In this document: positions 46,901-55,959 of the stretch, piece after piece
Numbering within the stretch: the stretch's first letter is position 1
Layout: each line of letters begins with the position of its first letter
Assembly (NCBI GenBank): GCA_945898045.1
Contig: CAMDGG010000001.1
Coordinates: 89,409 to 153,408, forward strand
DNA: 64,000 nucleotides
Origin: a bacterium UBP8_UBA817
Lineage (GTDB): Bacteria; Margulisbacteria; Marinamargulisbacteria; SXXA01; SICP01
Reading direction: 5' to 3'
Translations under genes and position numbers: made by a program
Notes under the pieces: generated by a model
The model's input: only the letters and a program-made list of their open reading frames with translations
The model's database searches: none
Told to the model about the DNA's origin: nothing

Positions 46901-48809
46901 GGATAAATCGAATTTCGATATTTACGCCAGAGCCACCAAGGTTGGTTTCGTCGTAATTGATCGTGTATTCAATGCCTTGTCGTAACCGAATAAATTGGGA
47001 GGACGAATTATCAATAGTACCTATTTTTCCAAAGACCCTTATTTCATTCACGCCTAAATATTTGATGGGGGTTTCGCGCAGGGAAATATCTGTGGCTAAA
47101 TAAGGTTGATTCCCTCTGGCGTCTGCTGAAAATTGAAAGGTTGTCGCGAAGCTTTTTTTGTAGGTGTAGGTGACTTGTGCGGTTGGAGATGCGGGCAATA
47201 TGCCTGTTAGCTGTATCACACCCGTGTAGGCGTTAAGAATATTAGCGCTTACGGGCAGCCCTCCGACTAAAACGGAAAAAGGTTGGTCAGTTAAAATAGG
47301 GGTTTGATTGGTGCGTATTTGTTGGTTTCCCGTGATAGTCACGGTTTCGACTTGATTAATAATAAGATTTTCTGCTTGGCTTTGAGTCGATTCGTTCATG
47401 AATACCATGCTGGCGCTGAGGGGAGAATCTTGGGCGTTGCCTGTGGCAGTTCGTGTTTTAATCGCGGTGTAGTCTATTGAAATAATTTTGGGATATTGAA
47501 TCTTATAGTTAAACAGGACGCGGCCTAGATCATAATCCACGGTGAAGTCTATTCCTTCTGTTAATACGGTTTCGTCGATGGCGACTTTGACAGTATTTTG
47601 CTGGAGCGTGTCGTGATTTAAGCTATACGGCCCAGGAGTATCGTTTCCGATAATATCTTCGGTGAAGGGCGCACTGACATAGCTGGAATAGGTTATTTTA
47701 AGGGTGTCTTGTTCTTGCAAATTAATATTTTGGAGTACCAATTTTCCGCGTAAATTGCGGATGAAATAATCTTTGTTTCGAATGAGCTTTCGTTGGTTGA
47801 GATGCACTGTGTCGGATCCCAATATAATCGATTTACTTTGGAGTTGAAATTCTAAGTATTGAGAGGGATCGGTAACATTTTCTATCGTTTTGTTAGGCCA
47901 TAATGTTTCTGAAATTTCTTTTTGTTCTTTAAGTAACTGAGGTCTGGTGGGTTCGTGCCAGGAAAATTGTGCGCCGGTAAAGTTTTTTCTAGATAGGGCG
48001 GGGATAAAATCTTCGATTGGGTTGGTAAATTCGTAGAGGACTTTAATAAAATCGTTTTGTTGAGGGGCATTTGTGAAGTTAATTTCGCCATCAAAGTAGT
48101 TGACGGTATAGTCGCGCCCATCGAGTAATCGACTGTTGTTTACAAAAACGATGACAGATCCCTCTAAAATAGATCTGCTTTGTAGTTTTACTTTCTTTTG
48201 GCCATTTCCTTGTGTTTCTAGGAGTTGGGGGTCGGATCTTTGGCGACCTGTTGCAAATTGAGCACTCCAGTTGTCGGTTTCGGTACTTGCTTTAACGCCA
48301 TCCAACGCTTTTTTGAGTGTAATAAATTCACCGTTTTTAAAATAGGTGTCAAAGCGAAAAAAGGTGAGCGCGGATCGGTCGTATTTAATTTCGATGTCAT
48401 ATTTTCCAGGAAAGTCTTGTTCTTGTTCGATGTCGTAATGAACGGATAGTTTATCGTCTATTTGGCCATTGATATTAAATCTATATCGGATGTCAAACCT
48501 AGGGTTTCCCACCAAAACGTCACGGGGGAGTTTATTAAAAACAGGGTCTTGTCGAATGGTTTCCCATCTTGGATCGGTCACGCTTTTGGGATTGTAATCG
48601 CGCATGCTCAATTTGCCTTCATAAAATCCGTTGATATCCAAATTAAGATTATTGGGAAGCTTGGGGTAGCGATACTCGCTTAGATTAAAATATTTTTTAC
48701 GCGTAGAGGGCGTTGGTGTGATGTCCTTTGTGGGTATTGTCGGGACTTGTGCCGCTACAAGTGTTGTTAAAGCCATGGTGAGAAAAAGGGTGAGATATCG
48801 TGGTTTCAT
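43971..48809 (-). CDS. Giant (1612-residue) outer-membrane protein, SprA-like
   Basis: Signal peptide at residues 1-20 (YLTLFLTMALTTLVAA). Residues ~200-790 contain at least six copies of a module with pattern G..V....L..G.DY.VNY..G.I.F......D.I.I.Y.Y, at about 211-262, 323-377, 402-449, 490-550, 600-660 and 730-785. The C-terminal half is Thr/Asn/Gln-rich beta-strand sequence and ends in Phe (KGTLNF), as outer-membrane barrels do. This layout recalls SprA, the large translocon barrel of the Bacteroidetes type IX system, but no other type IX gene is in the window. Its ATG overlaps the queA stop (ATGA). Confidence 0.6.
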   Translation of the reverse strand: MKPRYLTLFLTMALTTLVAAQVPTIPTKDITPTPSTRKKYFNLSEYRYPKLPNNLNLDINGFYEGKLSMRDYNPKSVTDPRWETIRQDPVFNKLPRDVLVGNPRFDIRYRFNINGQIDDKLSVHYDIEQEQDFPGKYDIEIKYDRSALTFFRFDTYFKNGEFITLKKALDGVKASTETDNWSAQFATGRQRSDPQLLETQGNGQKKVKLQSRSILEGSVIVFVNNSRLLDGRDYTVNYFDGEINFTNAPQQNDFIKVLYEFTNPIEDFIPALSRKNFTGAQFSWHEPTRPQLLKEQKEISETLWPNKTIENVTDPSQYLEFQLQSKSIILGSDTVHLNQRKLIRNKDYFIRNLRGKLVLQNINLQEQDTLKITYSSYVSAPFTEDIIGNDTPGPYSLNHDTLQQNTVKVAIDETVLTEGIDFTVDYDLGRVLFNYKIQYPKIISIDYTAIKTRTATGNAQDSPLSASMVFMNESTQSQAENLIINQVETVTITGNQQIRTNQTPILTDQPFSVLVGGLPVSANILNAYTGVIQLTGILPASPTAQVTYTYKKSFATTFQFSADARGNQPYLATDISLRETPIKYLGVNEIRVFGKIGTIDNSSSQFIRLRQGIEYTINYDETNLGGSGVNIEIRFIRYRDNVASTLPEYPNDKNQVTLFYNFTPESTPDQGKISQTMIGTTLKAKISDQWSGEIELAGTQHNFSKTKTAETKTLVGNGSVNFTYTIGRTDIVQDSDSITIVNINGNTLLTRDIDYFINYSSGTLRFKNLNPSAQDAINISYQYFDNSGSTTSGTAQPFKLATRIGTTYQDQGLLLKADYKNIDKDFLPISPINDNKGSQILTGIANWQANDTTLLNVSYIGRKTLTSGKTSPKDIYFHQDETKADTEFRLLDTFDNKLTARYFTEVEDQKIDTPLHDTDRRTIGFNLATNFGPDYLRNTLIYGFSNLDNDYIDQVSLTQSNANAFTYKSSLRLSNVSILGDIAIGPEYNLATTEIKAPNSLETTLRNTYASTLEIKPLDILRSSFSYQFDTIESKKAITSQNTLLSQTLTKTEVENQSINVDYTPFSWLDTNYSFQKREAQSPLVGQKGELSENTSFKIKNFSLYGLLYSSIGSNILLTDPLKGSFFTYSTTLGSTQQNNNLQNRTDHSDSYSFNNFEPYPGIKVRRTLYETQNGFSKNTVNSSTTSENIYSRDYEHTSGDLGIGLDWPLFNLFDYQLTLDKKEESRLTQQLANKTGITSNVIEEELPEFTRSQRLSLKMPLILKPINDILHFDIGKASASLGETSTERTNARTRIDPKTDTILEFLSDSSRTLLYQLDTTYAPLNLFNTTNGILLQDETYNRNQNTSQKGTILKNTLNGKTQTAFNLLGNLSLSLSYDRNRLRQYTSTSINATQKSIDQTLGALSTPTGNQLLYSKNQVIHSGLTFTPFGQLDFKVGAKYQLISEQITTKNTQTSEITQTSILIGTTYRPLAGLSLFADTEFKETSLNKKNQGRGQTLTAGSTYLPIQTKNFNVKITYDVKLTKGVDLNTLSQETLLRGSGATTRTQVNEQDNIVHNGSLSINIIFPITNTAYIQNVVITGEGYIKRIEDKKIQTNTYDITGVLVKGTLNF

Positions 48810-49855
48810 GGAAGAATAATCATGGCATCCCCAAAGCTATAAAATCGATATTGCTTCTGGATGGCAACTCGATAGGCTTCTTGAAGACGGGCCGCGCCGC
48901 CTATTAATGCACTGACTAGACAAAGTAGGCTAGATTGGGGGAGGTGAAAATTGGTGATCAATCCCTGAATGGCCTTAAATTCGTAACCAGGATAGATAAA
49001 AAGCTTGGTTTTTCCCGCCCCTTTTTTAAAAGCGTGGTTCTGAATAGCGGACTCTAAAGTTCTGGCTGACGTGGTGCCAACGGCAATAAAGCGTTGTTTT
49101 TTTTGATGGGCGAGGGTGAGGCGTTCAGCTGTTTTTGGTGAAATATAGTAGCTTTCTTCATGCATGACGTGTTCTTGAATGTACTCCGTTTGAATGGGTT
49201 TGAATGTGCCGTAGCCCACATGAAGTGTTACGGTTTCTATTTGGATGCCGTCTTTTTTTAACTGATCAAGAAGTTCTTTTGTGAAGTGGAGTCCCGCAGT
49301 TGGGGCGGCGACAGACCCTGGTTTTTTTGCAACAATGGTTTGGTAGCGTTCTTCTTGGTCTGATTTGGTGAGTTCGGTATGAATGTAGGGAGGTAAGGGG
49401 ATTTCTCCGTGTTCTTGGAGTGCGTCGAACCAGGCTTGATGGGTATGAAGTTCGACGTGACAGATGCCTGTTTCTGCATTTTTCTGGATGAGTTTGCAAT
49501 TGAAATCTGTAGCAATATTTAGGATTTCTCCAGGGTGTAATTTCTTGCTGTTTTTGATGAGGGCTGTCCAGGTATTTTTCTTTTGTTTTTCTAAGAGCAA
49601 AAGCTCGATTTTTGCTCCAGAGTTTCGTTTGGCGTAGAGTTTGGCGTGTATCACTTGCGTGTTGTTTAAAATCAAGACATCACCAGGGCGTAGATGCGTA
49701 CGCAAATTAGTGAACGTGTCGTGCTGAATTTCTGGGCTTTTTTGAGAGAGACACATGAGTTTGCTGTCGCTCCTAGAGGCTGTGGGTGCATGGGCGATGA
49801 GGGACTCGGGTAAGTCGTAGTTAAATTGTGCCGTTTCTATTTTGTCTTTAAACAT
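48806..49855 (-). CDS. queA: S-adenosylmethionine:tRNA ribosyltransferase-isomerase QueA
   Basis: Penultimate step of queuosine synthesis, building epoxyqueuosine on tRNA. NYDLPESLIAHAPTASRSDSK at the N-terminus, RPGDVLILNNTQVIHAKLYA, AAPTAGLHFTKELLDQL and VTLHVGYGTFKPI are characteristic; 349 residues is normal. tgt is not adjacent. It overlaps the downstream giant outer-membrane gene by 4 nt and is divergent from clpC. Confidence 0.95.
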   Translation of the reverse strand: MFKDKIETAQFNYDLPESLIAHAPTASRSDSKLMCLSQKSPEIQHDTFTNLRTHLRPGDVLILNNTQVIHAKLYAKRNSGAKIELLLLEKQKKNTWTALIKNSKKLHPGEILNIATDFNCKLIQKNAETGICHVELHTHQAWFDALQEHGEIPLPPYIHTELTKSDQEERYQTIVAKKPGSVAAPTAGLHFTKELLDQLKKDGIQIETVTLHVGYGTFKPIQTEYIQEHVMHEESYYISPKTAERLTLAHQKKQRFIAVGTTSARTLESAIQNHAFKKGAGKTKLFIYPGYEFKAIQGLITNFHLPQSSLLCLVSALIGGAARLQEAYRVAIQKQYRFYSFGDAMIILP

Positions 49856-49883
49856 TCTACTAAGTGTATCATCTGCTTTTGGT

Positions 49884-49912
49884 TTGCGATTGACCTTAAA
49901 ATCGTTTATAGT
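49884..49912 (+). promoter_or_regulatory. Promoter of clpC
   Basis: -35 TTGCGA (49884-49889), 17 bp spacer, -10 TATAGT (49907-49912). The -10 ends 9 nt before the clpC ATG and the interval has no Shine-Dalgarno, so the mRNA would be leaderless or nearly so. No CtsR- or CIRCE-type operator was seen. Confidence 0.6.
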
Positions 49913-49921
49913 GAATGCACT

Positions 49922-52399
49922 ATGTTTTCAAGATTTACCGAAAAAGCGATACAAGCCATTATGCTTGCCCAGGAAGAGGCAAAAAAATTTCATCATAGCT
50001 ATGTTGGGACAGAGCATATTATTTTTGGTATTTTGGGCGAAGGCGACAATGTTGTTATTAAGGCATTGGGCGAGATGGGTTTTAAACCGGATCAGATTCG
50101 TGAAGCAGTTGAAGAACGTTTAGAGTACGGCAGCGTTTCTACAGATTATGGCAATATTCCTTTTACCCAGCAGGCCAAACAGGTTTTGACCAATGCGTGG
50201 GATGAGGCTCGAAAATTAGGTCACAATTACGTTAATGTTGAACACTTGTTCCTCTCTATTTTTAGAGATCCTGCCAGTATCGCCACTCGGGTGCTTACAG
50301 AGCTTGGTATTACGCTAAACGCTTTTAAAGACGCGTTATTTAAAATTTTAGGTAGCAAAGTTCAGATGACGCAAGAGCCGCAGTCTGATGTTCCTACCCC
50401 TACATTGGATTTGTTTGGCCGCGATCTTACACAATTGGCGCGTGAGGGGAAATTGGATCCGGTTGTGGGTCGAGTCAAAGAAATAGATCGTATCGTGCAA
50501 ATCTTAAGTCGACGTACCAAAAACAATCCTGTTTTAACCGGTGAGCCGGGCGTAGGAAAGACCGCTATTGTTGAAGGGCTTGCGCAAAAGATTTGTAAGG
50601 CGACTGTTCCTGAGAAGTTGCTGGGCAAGCGTGTGATTACACTTGATTTAGGCTTGTTGGTTGCCGGCACAAAATACCGTGGTGAATTTGAAGACCGTGT
50701 CAAAAAAGTGATGGACGAGGTTCGTAAGGCTAAGAATGTCATTCTTTTCATAGACGAGTTGCATACGATTATTGGAACCGGTGGTTCTGAAGGTAGTTTG
50801 GATGCGGCGAATTTGTTTAAACCTGCGTTAGCGCGGGGCGAATTGCAATGCATTGGCGCGACGACGTTGGATGAATATCGTAAGCATATCGAAGGCGATG
50901 GGGCTTTAGAGCGTCGTTTCCAATCGGTGGTTGTCGAAGAACCTTCGCGTGAAGAAGCCTTGGAAATTTTGCGTGGGATTAAAGCGCGTTATGAAGAGTT
51001 TCACCGTGTACGGATTACAGATGGCGCTTTGAAAGAGGCCGTTGATCTCTCAGATCGTTATATTACAGAACGATTTTTGCCGGATAAAGCAGTTGATTTG
51101 ATAGATGAAGCGTCTGCTATGGTGATGTTGAAATCATCTTCTGCATCAGATGCGGCGAAGAAGCTTCGTACAGAAAAAGAAATTTTAGAAAAAGAAAGAC
51201 AAAATGCCCTCCAGCATAAAGATCAAGATATGCTAGGTCTTTTGGATAAGCGTGCTGAAATCCTAAAAGAAAAAATTAGACAACTCCCTAAAGAAGAAGC
51301 AGATTATTTTGATCAAGTAGTTTCTGAGCTCACGATTGCTTCGGTTGTGGCAAGTACAACGGGTATTCCTGTGATGAAATTGTCTTTGGAAGAATCTCAA
51401 CGATTGTTAAAAATGGAAGAAGAATTACATGAACGTATTAAGGGCCAAACCGAAGCAATTAAAGCGTTGGTGCGAGCTGTTAAGCGGTCACGCGTTGGGC
51501 TAAAAGATCCAAAGCGCCCATCCGGTTCGTTTTTGTTTTTAGGGCCTACTGGGGTTGGAAAATCTGAGTTGGCTAAGACATTGGCTGAATATTTGTTTGG
51601 TACAAAAGAAGCCATGATTCGCATTGATATGTCGGAATATATGGAGAAGCACACGGTTTCTCGTTTGATTGGGTCTCCTCCAGGATATGTTGGGTTTAAC
51701 GAAGGCGGACAATTAACAGAGCCGGTGCGTCGCAAGCCTTATTCTATTGTGTTGTTTGATGAAGTAGAAAAAGCGTCGCCAGATGTCTTGAATATTTTGC
51801 TTCAAATTTTAGACGATGGGCGTTTGACCGATGCCAATGGCCGTACGGTTAATTTCAAAAATACAATTGTCATTATGACTTCCAACGTGGGAAGCAAGTT
51901 TATCGAAAGTGAAACCTCGTTTGGATTTGTTGCACCTAATAATGAAGAAGTTAAACAGTACGAATCGCTGAAAATTAAGTTGATGGGCGAGTTAAAGCGT
52001 GAGTTTAAACCTGAATTTTTAAATCGTATTGATGATATTGTTATCTTCAAATCATTAACCAAGCCTATTATTCGCGAAATTGTAGATATTATGTTGGACG
52101 ATATGCAAAAACGTCTTTTAGATCGTAATATTCGTATTAAAGTCGACAACGCCGTTAAAGATTATTTGGTGGAGCATGGATTTGATCAGAAGCAGGGTGC
52201 GCGTCCTTTGCGTCGGTCTATTCAAGAGCACTTCGAAGATCAGCTTGCAGATCGTTTGTTGAAAGCCAATTTGCGTGCGGACGTTTCTGTTAAAGCTGTT
52301 ATGAAAAAAGACCATGTTTCTTTTTCAATCCGAAGATTGGTAGCGCCTGTTGAGGAAATTCCTGCGGCAGTATCCTCCAAACTCGTGACGAGTGCTTAA
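49922..52399 (+). CDS. clpC: ATP-dependent Clp protease ATPase subunit ClpC
   Basis: Hsp100 unfoldase that feeds ClpP. Two Clp-N repeats (residues ~1-140: [38 protein letters not shown]), AAA1 Walker [14 protein letters not shown], a short coiled middle region, and AAA2 Walker [17 protein letters not shown] with [23 protein letters not shown] 49922 gives the canonical MFSRFTEKA start (825 residues); an in-frame extension to 49826 is not homologous. The usual UVR domain in the middle region is weak. No mcsA/mcsB or ctsR nearby; radA overlaps the end by 8 nt. Confidence 0.94.
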   Translation: MFSRFTEKAIQAIMLAQEEAKKFHHSYVGTEHIIFGILGEGDNVVIKALGEMGFKPDQIREAVEERLEYGSVSTDYGNIPFTQQAKQVLTNAWDEARKLGHNYVNVEHLFLSIFRDPASIATRVLTELGITLNAFKDALFKILGSKVQMTQEPQSDVPTPTLDLFGRDLTQLAREGKLDPVVGRVKEIDRIVQILSRRTKNNPVLTGEPGVGKTAIVEGLAQKICKATVPEKLLGKRVITLDLGLLVAGTKYRGEFEDRVKKVMDEVRKAKNVILFIDELHTIIGTGGSEGSLDAANLFKPALARGELQCIGATTLDEYRKHIEGDGALERRFQSVVVEEPSREEALEILRGIKARYEEFHRVRITDGALKEAVDLSDRYITERFLPDKAVDLIDEASAMVMLKSSSASDAAKKLRTEKEILEKERQNALQHKDQDMLGLLDKRAEILKEKIRQLPKEEADYFDQVVSELTIASVVASTTGIPVMKLSLEESQRLLKMEEELHERIKGQTEAIKALVRAVKRSRVGLKDPKRPSGSFLFLGPTGVGKSELAKTLAEYLFGTKEAMIRIDMSEYMEKHTVSRLIGSPPGYVGFNEGGQLTEPVRRKPYSIVLFDEVEKASPDVLNILLQILDDGRLTDANGRTVNFKNTIVIMTSNVGSKFIESETSFGFVAPNNEEVKQYESLKIKLMGELKREFKPEFLNRIDDIVIFKSLTKPIIREIVDIMLDDMQKRLLDRNIRIKVDNAVKDYLVEHGFDQKQGARPLRRSIQEHFEDQLADRLLKANLRADVSVKAVMKKDHVSFSIRRLVAPVEEIPAAVSSKLVTSA

Positions 52400-53765
52400 A
52401 CTTTTAACCCAATACGCCTGTCAATCGTGTGGTGCTATATTTCCGAGGTGGCAAGGGCAATGTGCAACCTGTGAAGAATGGAATACGCTTGAAGAAGAGC
52501 AAGTAGCCAAGTCTCCCAAATCACTTCCGCTGATGCAGGCTAAAAAAGAGCGGGTTCCGATTGCACTTAAAGATGTCATTGTGGGCGATGAGCTTGCATT
52601 CCCTACAGGTATTTCTGAGTTAGATCATGTCTTGGGCGGCGGATTAATAAAAGGGTCTGCGACACTTTTGGGTGGGGAGCCTGGTATTGGAAAATCGACG
52701 CTTTCGTTACAGGTTGCGCAACATTTAGCAGTTTCTGGCCTGCGTGTTTTGTATGTTTCTGGCGAAGAATCGGTGGGGCAGTTGCATATGCGTGCCGCGC
52801 GGGTGGGCCAAGTGCATCCCAACTTAATGGTGTATGCAGAACTTGATATTTTAAAGATTATTCAAGCACTTCGGACGACCAAGCCGGATGTCGTCATTTT
52901 GGATTCGATTCAGGTGGTATTTCATCCGGGTATTGCGTCTGTTTCTGGCACGGTGAACCAAGTGCGTCAGTGTGCACAGGAGCTCATTACGTATGTAAAA
53001 GAGCAGGATATGGCCGTTGTTTTGATTGGTCATATTACGAAAGATGGCCAGCTGGCAGGGCCGAAAGTCTTGGAGCATATTGTTGATGTTATTTTATATT
53101 TAGAAGGCGAGCGGGATCAGCATTATCGCTTGCTACGGTGTTTTAAAAATCGCTTTTCAACGACATCTGAAATTGGGATTTTTGAGATGAAGCCTACTGG
53201 GTTGGAGGGGATTGCGAATCCGTCTGGCCTGTTTATGGATGAGCGTACATTGAATAGCCCGGGGGCGTTGGTGTCGGCGTTGTCTGAGGGGAGCCGTGTG
53301 TTACTTGTGGAGATTCAGGCGTTGGTGGTGGATTCGGGATATGGCATGGCCAAGCGCACTTTTTTGGGTGTAGATGTCAATCGCGCTAATTTGATGATTG
53401 CGGCTCTAGAAAAACTTTTGGGCTTTCGTTTGTCCACAAAAGATATTATTCTAAATGTGGTGGGTGGCATTAAGATCGTAGAGCCTGCTTTGGATTTGGC
53501 GATGATGTTGGCCATTGTATCGTCTCTAAAAGATCAGTCTGTAGGGCAAAAAGTGGGATTTTTCGGAGAGGTGGGTTTAACAGGGGAAGTACGTCCTGTT
53601 TCTAATGCGGAGAAGCGTGTTTTGGAGTTGGAAAAAATGGGGTTTGATTATGTAATGCTTCCAGAAAAAAATCATTCCGCTTGCCAAGGTAAGCAGATAA
53701 AGCCGATTTACGTATCGCACGTGCGAGAAGCGGTCACATATTTTTTGCGTGGGTTTGAGGGGTAG
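52392..53765 (+). CDS. radA: DNA repair protein RadA (Sms)
   Basis: RecA-like branch-migration helicase in recombination. N-terminal zinc finger CQSCGAIFPRWQGQCATC, Walker A GGEPGIGKSTLSLQVAQ, then a Lon-protease-like C-terminal domain (GGIKIVEPALDLAM, FFGEVGLTGEVRPV). The RadA-specific KNRFG motif reads KNRFS here (KNRFSTTSEIG), a substitution of the motif glycine. Start GTG 52392 overlaps clpC. 457 residues, normal. clpC-radA is a common pair in Firmicutes-like gene orders. Confidence 0.94.
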   Translation: MLKLLTQYACQSCGAIFPRWQGQCATCEEWNTLEEEQVAKSPKSLPLMQAKKERVPIALKDVIVGDELAFPTGISELDHVLGGGLIKGSATLLGGEPGIGKSTLSLQVAQHLAVSGLRVLYVSGEESVGQLHMRAARVGQVHPNLMVYAELDILKIIQALRTTKPDVVILDSIQVVFHPGIASVSGTVNQVRQCAQELITYVKEQDMAVVLIGHITKDGQLAGPKVLEHIVDVILYLEGERDQHYRLLRCFKNRFSTTSEIGIFEMKPTGLEGIANPSGLFMDERTLNSPGALVSALSEGSRVLLVEIQALVVDSGYGMAKRTFLGVDVNRANLMIAALEKLLGFRLSTKDIILNVVGGIKIVEPALDLAMMLAIVSSLKDQSVGQKVGFFGEVGLTGEVRPVSNAEKRVLELEKMGFDYVMLPEKNHSACQGKQIKPIYVSHVREAVTYFLRGFEG

Positions 53766-53776
53766 GGGGGAACTAT

Positions 53777-54718
53777 ATGGATGCAGTATTAAAAGAGATT
53801 GTTCAAAAATTAAAGAAAGAAGAAACCCGTTGGGATGCTATTTTGCAGCTCAAAGTATTAAAAGATACCCGATGGGTTGGCCAGCTCATCCCCCTATTGG
53901 CAGACGAAGATTGGGTAATTCGGTGGTGTATTGCAGAAAAACTAGGTGACTTTCACGATCCGAGAGCGATTAAAGCGCTGGTCGGATGTTTGTCGGATTC
54001 TGATTTTCACGTCCGAAAAAACGCCTCGAAAGCGTTATTGCGTATTGGTGTAGAGGTGATTCCGTCTCTCGTCTCGCAATTCTCAAATTTTGATGTGAGA
54101 ACCCGTCTTTTGGTTTTATCTATTTTTCTTTCTATGGGAACAGCGGCTATTCCCAAACTTTCAAAGTCACTCACAGGGCAAGATTGGGTTGCAAGTAACC
54201 GCATTGTGGATACGATCGGCAGATTGGGTGGGGAGCAAGCTGAGGTGGCCTTGATCCAAGCGCTATCCAACGAAAAAGCGCAGAAGCATGCTGTTATTTT
54301 GTTGGGGATTATGCGTAGTAAGCGTGCCGTTCCTCATTTGTTAAAGGCGTTTGATTATCCGAAGCTTAGGAGAATTGTGGTGTATTCGCTCTATCGTATT
54401 GGGGAGAAAGATGCGTATCCTGCGATCGTGACGTCGTTGCAGTCGTCGTCTGCTGGGGTTGCGTCATTGTCTGAGAAAATTGTGTTAAAGATCGGTACGC
54501 CGATGTTGCCTTTTTTGGTGAGTGCGTTAAAGCTGCCTAGGGCTAAGAAGCGGTTGATCTTGACGGTGATTGGGAAGATTGGCGTAGGGCCAGCGTTGCC
54601 TCATATTGAGAAAATAATGGTGCATGATGCAGAATTGCGGCAGCTTGTGGAGCAGTTGAATTTGAGAGGGGCGGCCAAGAAGAGTTCGGGGGGGCTTTTG
54701 GGGTTCTTGAAGGGGTAG
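53777..54718 (+). CDS. HEAT-repeat protein, function unknown
   Basis: A 313-residue alpha-solenoid of about nine ~31-residue HEAT/PBS-lyase-type repeats, e.g. VIRWCIAEKLGDFHDPRAIK, HVRKNASKALLRIGVEVIP and ASNRIVDTIGRLGGEQAEV. No enzymatic motif; such proteins act as protein-protein scaffolds. A G-rich ribosome-binding site (GGGGGG) precedes ATG 53777, 11 nt after radA, so it is probably the last gene of clpC-radA. It is the last core-looking gene before the accessory region. Confidence 0.8.
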   Translation: MDAVLKEIVQKLKKEETRWDAILQLKVLKDTRWVGQLIPLLADEDWVIRWCIAEKLGDFHDPRAIKALVGCLSDSDFHVRKNASKALLRIGVEVIPSLVSQFSNFDVRTRLLVLSIFLSMGTAAIPKLSKSLTGQDWVASNRIVDTIGRLGGEQAEVALIQALSNEKAQKHAVILLGIMRSKRAVPHLLKAFDYPKLRRIVVYSLYRIGEKDAYPAIVTSLQSSSAGVASLSEKIVLKIGTPMLPFLVSALKLPRAKKRLILTVIGKIGVGPALPHIEKIMVHDAELRQLVEQLNLRGAAKKSSGGLLGFLKG

Positions 54719-54946
54719 AGTGAGTTTCTGAAAGTTCCTAGAATTATTAAATAAAGCACTTTTTAATAGACATTGCCTTGGCTAAGGGCTACTGAAATGT
54801 GCATTATGAAAACTAAAAGCAGTTTTTCTCTTCCTCTGCAAAAAACTTAAGAAAGATAGGCCTGGCATATTAATGCTGGGCGTAGGAGTCGTCGTATTGC
54901 TCAGGTACGTATGCTCCGACTCCAAGACCTCTAAATAGTCATGTGA
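54719..54946. other. Non-coding gap at the left edge of the accessory region
   Basis: 228 bp with no convincing ORF between the HEAT-repeat gene and the convergent lipoprotein gene. It is AT-rich and contains direct repeat S1 at 54899-54929, preceded by GGAGTCG (about 54884) that pairs with CGACTCC in the repeat. No clear terminator with a T-run was seen. Confidence 0.5.
54899..54929 (+). repeat. Direct repeat S, copy 1
   Basis: 31 bp starting GCTCAGGTACGTATGCTCCG. It matches copy 2 at 55865-55895 at 27 of 31 positions in the same orientation. The two copies bracket the lipoprotein gene and the stranded addA fragment. Confidence 0.75.
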
Positions 54947-55612
54947 TTACAGTTTTGTAAGCGTCAAAGTTCCATACACAATGCCCGAAATTGCTGGATC
55001 TGTGATTCTCGCAATTTTGATATGGGGATTTTTATTTTTTGTGCCGGCTGTATAAGCATATAAAATATAGTTTGCAGAAGGGATGAATTGGTCATCTTGT
55101 AGAAGTAATTCATCATGAATGCCTACAAACCAGTCAGGGCTTGGGCCAATCATTGACGCCAATGAGAGGTATGGATGATTTTTGCTGATTTGAAATGTGT
55201 GAGAATATTGGGAGCTATTCGAGAGGTTTTTGGGATGCCAAATTGCTGCTTGTCCTATAATTACGAACTCTGCATCGCTAGAAATAACGGCATCGCCTAA
55301 TTCGGAGATAGCTGTGTTTTGATTGCCTCTTTCTGCAATTAAGCGCAGACCTTCTGACGAAAATCCGCCAGGAAGCCAAAAGACGCCAGGATTTTTATGG
55401 GTAACGCCTACAAATTTGGTGAGGTGTACTCCTGTAGCAACGGTATCGTCCATCACCGCCTTGAAAGTCAATTGATAGGTTGCTCTTGACTCTATTGTCG
55501 AGGAATCAACTTTATCCGATGTCAAATTTTGGTGGCTTTCGTTACATCCACTTTGTGCCAATAGTCCTAAGATAAGGCAAAAATAAGATAATCGCTTTAA
55601 TTTATTTTTCAT
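54947..55612 (-). CDS. Spondin-domain lipoprotein
   Basis: N-terminal signal with lipobox LAQSGC (Cys near residue 23), so an exported lipoprotein processed by Lgt and LspA. The body resembles the Spondin_N domain: YQLTFKAVMDD, the FWLPGGFSSEGLRLIAERGN block, and LASMIGPSPDWFVGIHD, whose PSPDWFVG is the most recognisable spondin motif. 221 residues, so essentially one domain. A strong AGGAGGG ribosome-binding site precedes the ATG. Bacterial spondin-domain proteins have no established role; adhesion is inferred from eukaryotic F-spondin only. The gene sits between repeats S1 and S2. Confidence 0.78.
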   Translation of the reverse strand: MKNKLKRLSYFCLILGLLAQSGCNESHQNLTSDKVDSSTIESRATYQLTFKAVMDDTVATGVHLTKFVGVTHKNPGVFWLPGGFSSEGLRLIAERGNQNTAISELGDAVISSDAEFVIIGQAAIWHPKNLSNSSQYSHTFQISKNHPYLSLASMIGPSPDWFVGIHDELLLQDDQFIPSANYILYAYTAGTKNKNPHIKIARITDPAISGIVYGTLTLTKL

Positions 55613-55696
55613 GTAAATCCCTCCTTTTGTAGCCGTTCTATATTTATGATACGTTCCAAATTTATTTTGGTTACATAAGAAATTTTGGATGAGGCA

Positions 55697-55843
55697 TCAA
55701 AGTTGGGGCTTATGTTTTTCGAGAAAACCCATAAACGAATTCCCCGACTTTTGCCCCGTCTGTCTTCCCACCAAAAATAAATGATCCTTCGCCCGCGTAC
55801 AAGCCACGTAAAAAACCCGTTTTTCTTCTTCGTCAACGGGTGT
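55697..55843 (-). pseudogene. Stranded 3' fragment of an addA-like UvrD helicase gene
   Basis: In one minus-strand frame these 147 bp encode TPVDEEEKRVFYVACTRAKD and continue through HLFLVGRQTGQKSGNSFMGF to a stop. That parallels the C-terminus of the intact helicase at 59141-59305 (motif VI VACTRAKDHLFLVGR) to the last few residues, except that the copy lacks five residues after TPVDEE. It has no start and a stop just upstream in frame, so it is a remnant. Nucleotide similarity is clear but diverged, so it is not a recent copy. A 75-codon ORF in another frame here is a shadow. Confidence 0.85.
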
Positions 55844-55864
55844 TCAGAAATTCAAGAATGATAT

Positions 55865-55895
55865 GCTGAGGTACTTAGGCTCCGACCCCAAGACC
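55865..55895 (+). repeat. Direct repeat S, copy 2
   Basis: 31 bp starting GCTGAGGTACTTAGGCTCCG, 27 of 31 identical to copy 1 at 54899-54929. It lies 22 bp beyond the stranded addA fragment and 65 bp before repeat R1. Confidence 0.75.
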
Positions 55896-55959
55896 ACGGG
55901 GTATGGGTATGCGGTGATTATGAGGTTTCCTCATAAATAAGTAAAAATAAAAAGGTGAT

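Noticed and set aside
55609..55836. 75-codon minus-strand ORF resembling another ORF at 59086-59298
   Set aside because: Both are the same alternative frame of the duplicated addA 3' end; the likeness reflects the DNA duplication, not a protein family.
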